A DNA stretch of 64,000 bases from Sulfitobacter sp. F26169L (lineage in GTDB: Bacteria > Pseudomonadota > Alphaproteobacteria > Rhodobacterales > Rhodobacteraceae). Positions 61,124-64,000 of the stretch are shown piece by piece (position 1 is the stretch's first letter; each line of letters starts with the position of its first letter). Where the stretch lies: contig NZ_JAPMLP010000005.1 of assembly GCF_026410285.1 (NCBI RefSeq), forward strand, positions 62,001 through 126,000. Direction: 5' to 3'. A program made the translations under genes and the position numbers. The notes below the pieces were generated by a model. The model was not told the DNA's origin, ran no database searches, and worked only from the letters and a program-made list of their open reading frames with translations.

Positions 61124-62929
61124 TTAGTAAACCCGCGCTTTTGGTGCGATTTTCTTCATGTCAATTCCACCCTCTTTTTCCGCGGTCAGCGGATCAAGAT
61201 GAACGGGGCGGAAATCAAGCTCGGCCTTATCGCCGTCAAAGCGGATCAGGCTGTGCTTGCGCCAGTTCTCGTCATCACGATCCGGGTAATCCTCATGCGC
61301 ATGCGCGCCACGGCTTTCCTTGCGCGCGGCTGCGGCGGTAATAGTCGCCACCGCGTTTGGCATCAGGTTCGTCAATTCCAGCGTTTCCATCAGATCGGAG
61401 TTCCAGACAAGGGAGGTATCTGTCACTTTCAAATCCGACATCTTCGCTGCGACGTCTTTCATCTTTGCTTCGCCCTCGGCCAGCGTTTTGTCTGTGCGGA
61501 AAACGGCAGCATCGGCTTGCATGGTTTGCTGCATCTCAAGGCGCAATTCAGCTGTCGGCGTCTGGCCTTTGGCATGACGCAGCCCGTCAAAGCGGGTGAA
61601 CGCCGCTTCGATAGAGGCTTTGTTCGGGGTTGGCACGGGTGTTTTCGGATCAACAATTTCAGCGGCACGAATGGCAGCCGCACGGCCAAACACCACAAGG
61701 TCGATCAGCGAGTTGGATCCAAGACGGTTCGCGCCATGCACAGAGGCGCAGCCCGCCTCGCCCACAGCCATCAAACCGGGAGAGACATTATCGGGGTTAT
61801 CTGCGGTTGGAGCCAGCACTTCGCCCCAATAGTTCGTTGGAATACCACCCATGTTGTAGTGAACAGTCGGCAGAACGGGGATCGGCTCTTTCGTGAGATC
61901 CACGCCGGCAAAAATGCGCGCGGATTCCGAAATGCCGGGAAGGCGCAGGTCCAGCGTTTCCGGCGGCAGGTGGTTGAGGTGCAGGTGGATGTGATCCCCC
62001 TTCTCGCCCACGCCGCGGCCTTCCCGAATTTCCATCGTCATGCAGCGCGATACAACATCGCGGCTGGCAAGGTCTTTGTAGGTCGGCGCATACCGCTCCA
62101 TAAATCGCTCACCTTCGGAGTTGGTGAGATAGCCACCTTCGCCGCGCGCGCCCTCGGTGATCAAACAGCCAGCGCCGTAGATACCGGTGGGGTGGAACTG
62201 CACGAACTCCATATCCTGCAACGGCAGACCGGCACGGGCGGTCATACCGCCGCCGTCACCTGTACAGGTGTGGGCAGATGTCGCGCTGAAATAGGCGCGG
62301 CCATAGCCACCTGTGGCCAGCACAACCATCTTGGCGCTGAACAGGTGCATCGTGCCATCATCCAGTTTCCAGCAAAGAACGCCTTGGCAAACGCCATCGT
62401 CGGACATTACCAGATCAATCGCGAAATACTCGATATAGAACTCGGCGTTATGCTTGAGCGACTGGCCATAAAGCGTGTGCAAAATTGCGTGGCCGGTTCG
62501 GTCGGCAGCAGCGCAGGTGCGCTGCACGGGGGGGCCTTCACCGAATTCGGTTGTGTGGCCGCCAAAGGGGCGCTGATAAATCTTGCCTTCTTCGGTGCGC
62601 GAGAACGGTACGCCGTAATGCTCAAGCTCGTAAACCGCTTTGGGCGCTTCGCGGGCGAGGTATTCCATCGCATCCGTATCCCCCAGCCAGTCAGAGCCTT
62701 TGACGGTGTCATACATGTGCCACTGCCAGTTGTCCGGCCCCATGTTGGAGAGCGATGCCGCGATCCCGCCTTGTGCTGCAACCGTGTGCGAACGTGTGGG
62801 GAAAACCTTGGTTACGCAGGCTGTTTTCAACCCCTGCTCTGCCATGCCCAACGTGGCGCGCAAACCTGCACCACCTGCCCCGACAACAACTACGTCGTAT
62901 TCGTGGGTTTCATAATCATAAGCAGCCAT
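61124..62929 (-). CDS. sdhA: Succinate dehydrogenase flavoprotein subunit
   Basis: 601 residues: [20 protein letters not shown] (FAD fold), [14 protein letters not shown] (covalent FAD His), and the active-site REGRG and [13 protein letters not shown] segments. Oxidises succinate to fumarate in complex II. ATG at 62929 beginning [12 protein letters not shown]. Confidence 0.96.
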   Translation of the reverse strand: MAAYDYETHEYDVVVVGAGGAGLRATLGMAEQGLKTACVTKVFPTRSHTVAAQGGIAASLSNMGPDNWQWHMYDTVKGSDWLGDTDAMEYLAREAPKAVYELEHYGVPFSRTEEGKIYQRPFGGHTTEFGEGPPVQRTCAAADRTGHAILHTLYGQSLKHNAEFYIEYFAIDLVMSDDGVCQGVLCWKLDDGTMHLFSAKMVVLATGGYGRAYFSATSAHTCTGDGGGMTARAGLPLQDMEFVQFHPTGIYGAGCLITEGARGEGGYLTNSEGERFMERYAPTYKDLASRDVVSRCMTMEIREGRGVGEKGDHIHLHLNHLPPETLDLRLPGISESARIFAGVDLTKEPIPVLPTVHYNMGGIPTNYWGEVLAPTADNPDNVSPGLMAVGEAGCASVHGANRLGSNSLIDLVVFGRAAAIRAAEIVDPKTPVPTPNKASIEAAFTRFDGLRHAKGQTPTAELRLEMQQTMQADAAVFRTDKTLAEGEAKMKDVAAKMSDLKVTDTSLVWNSDLMETLELTNLMPNAVATITAAAARKESRGAHAHEDYPDRDDENWRKHSLIRFDGDKAELDFRPVHLDPLTAEKEGGIDMKKIAPKARVY

Positions 62930-63116
62930 GTCGTGCCCTCTTCAAGCTTGCGGTCTGTCCATCTGCGGGAATCTGACCTTGTCTGTACATTTGACGCTTT
63001 GAGCGCCCGATCATCCGGCATATTCGGTTGGCGGAAAAGTCCGCCATTTCGTCAACACCTAGCATTCGCGGCGGCAGGGCAAAGACCAAACCGCCGCCCT
63101 AATTGTCGCAGGCAGC

Positions 63117-63488
63117 TTACAGCGCAAGCCGCGCAATGGCGAAGATGCCGACAGCCGCCGCGCCATAGCTGATCAATGTCATCACAATGATCGCAATGCG
63201 TTGCGACAGGCCGTGGACGTAATCCTCCAGCAGTGTCTGCACACCGTCATTGAAATGTTTGAACGCCACAAGAATCGTCAACGCAGCAACGATCGCGGGA
63301 AACGGTCGCTGGTAGTATGCGATAACTTCTTCATAGGTTCCGCCCAGCGCCGCACCAAATGTGAACACAAACAACGGTATGAGAACCAGCAGCGCTACAG
63401 AGCTGACTTTCATCGCCCAGAAATGTGCTGTTCCCGACTTGGCCGAACCAAGACCCATCGCGCGTTTTCGGTCTGTCAAAAATGCCAT
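63117..63488 (-). CDS. sdhD: Succinate dehydrogenase hydrophobic anchor subunit
   Basis: 123 residues from the ATG at 63488 (AAGGAGA upstream). Three helices; HFWAMKVSSVALLVLIPLFV and FKHFNDGVQTLLEDYVHG contain the haem/quinone-side residues of SdhD. Second gene of sdhCDAB. Confidence 0.92.
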   Translation of the reverse strand: MAFLTDRKRAMGLGSAKSGTAHFWAMKVSSVALLVLIPLFVFTFGAALGGTYEEVIAYYQRPFPAIVAALTILVAFKHFNDGVQTLLEDYVHGLSQRIAIIVMTLISYGAAAVGIFAIARLAL

Positions 63489-63499
63489 GTGAACTCTCC

Positions 63500-63883
63500 T
63501 TAAACCACGATAACGGTGATCAGCGTCAACACCACCGAACCGCCAATGCACGCCCGGCCCAGCTTTTCAGCTGTCGGGATATCCATTGCGACTGCGTTAT
63601 CCCAGATCAGATGCCGCACGCCGGCAAGCGTGTGATACCACAGCCCCAGAACGGAGAAGAACATAATCAGATCGCCAAACCAGCTGGTCAGAAAACCGTT
63701 CACCATGTCGAAATAATCCGATCCGCTGGCCGCGGCGAGGAACCACCACACAATCAGTAAGGAAGTGATCAGCATTGCATTGCCCGTGATCCGCGTGAGG
63801 ATCGACGTCATCGACGTTAGCTGCGGGCGGTAGATCGACAAGTGCGGCGACAGGGGGCGGTTGCCCCGGTTCACATCGGCCAT
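63500..63883 (-). CDS. sdhC: Succinate dehydrogenase cytochrome b556 subunit
   Basis: 127 residues from the ATG at 63883. The SdhC signature RPLSPHLSIYRPQLTSMTSI opens it, followed by RITG and the haem-ligand region LWYHTLAGVRHLIWD. First gene of sdhCDAB; the promoter should lie in the AT-rich 63884-64000, where no clear -35/-10 pair could be picked. Confidence 0.95.
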   Translation of the reverse strand: MADVNRGNRPLSPHLSIYRPQLTSMTSILTRITGNAMLITSLLIVWWFLAAASGSDYFDMVNGFLTSWFGDLIMFFSVLGLWYHTLAGVRHLIWDNAVAMDIPTAEKLGRACIGGSVVLTLITVIVV

Positions 63884-64000
63884 ATCAGGCTCCTTCGTGG
63901 CTAGTTGCCCATACACTTAGCAAATTTTTCGGCACTGTCACGCGCCCTGCGTCATTTTCATCCCTGCTTTGTGATCAAATAAATCAAAAATGCAAATTTG

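Noticed and set aside
63884-64000. FNR-like site before sdhC
   Set aside because: TTGATTTATTTGATC contains direct rather than inverted half-sites, so it does not fit TTGAT-N4-ATCAA.

Overview
This window is chromosomal DNA of an alphaproteobacterium of the Roseobacter group (Rhodobacterales). The basis is the gene content: GcrA, a perfect CtrA-type box, crotonyl-CoA carboxylase/reductase with ethylmalonyl-CoA mutase and MeaB, an HvrA/H-NS-like protein, a LuxR-LuxI pair, a full OpgC-OpgG-OpgH set, and the order infA-maf-RNase E/G-yacG-tRNA-Phe. Protein resemblances point the same way. The genus cannot be fixed from sequence reading alone.

Layout. 1-2756: accessory DNA ending exactly at the 3' end of a tRNA-Phe gene. 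It holds an FtsH-like AAA protease (cut by the window edge), a 0.5 kb gap and an AlpA-like regulator, which looks like the end of an integrated element. 2757-16266: housekeeping genes (tRNA-Phe, yacG, RNase E/G, maf, infA, a nitrilase-family amidohydrolase, sirtuin, PCuAC copper chaperone, L28, meaB, hrpB, gnd, argF/argD, EamA transporter). 16360-25049: gcrA, a 1 kb gap without a recognisable gene, the opgCGH operon, then kpsE/kpsT-like export genes. 25198-30472: an ArsR-CDF metal-efflux pair, UDG-like protein, SseB, YHS protein, rhodanese and rimO. 30473-34308: a DUF4145 gene broken by one in-frame TGA, a small two-repeat protein with a LexA box in its promoter, a hemolysin III protein, an IMPACT protein and an M48 lipoprotein. 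34333-44144: ilvE, a UspA protein, an NfuA-like Fe-S protein behind an Irr-type box, tsaB-rimI, a BMP/nucleoside ABC transporter operon, and a TSUP-TIGR02186 pair. 44141-49532: SDR, RecD-like helicase, luxI, luxR, a small conserved ORF behind a CtrA box, and ccr. 49645-64000: acyltransferase, a broken GNAT gene, ecm, an H-NS-like gene, PNP, a DUF1989/FAD-dehydrogenase pair, and an extended sdhCDAB operon carrying a P-loop sulfotransferase-like gene and a lipoprotein gene between sdhA and sdhB.

How the genes work together. ccr, ecm and meaB serve the ethylmalonyl-CoA route of acetyl-CoA assimilation. opgCGH builds and succinylates periplasmic glucans. sdhCDAB is respiratory complex II. luxR/luxI with the CtrA box suggests a link between quorum sensing and the CtrA phosphorelay.

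The strongest leads for new biology are: (a) the uncharacterised two-repeat protein at 31494, whose promoter has a perfect GTTC-N7-GTTC LexA box in a 17-bp spacer; (b) the CtrA box in front of the small ORF and luxR; (c) the sulfotransferase-like/lipoprotein pair inside the sdh operon; (d) the ArsR operator that overlaps its own start codon; and (e) two genes each broken by TGA at a likely Trp codon.
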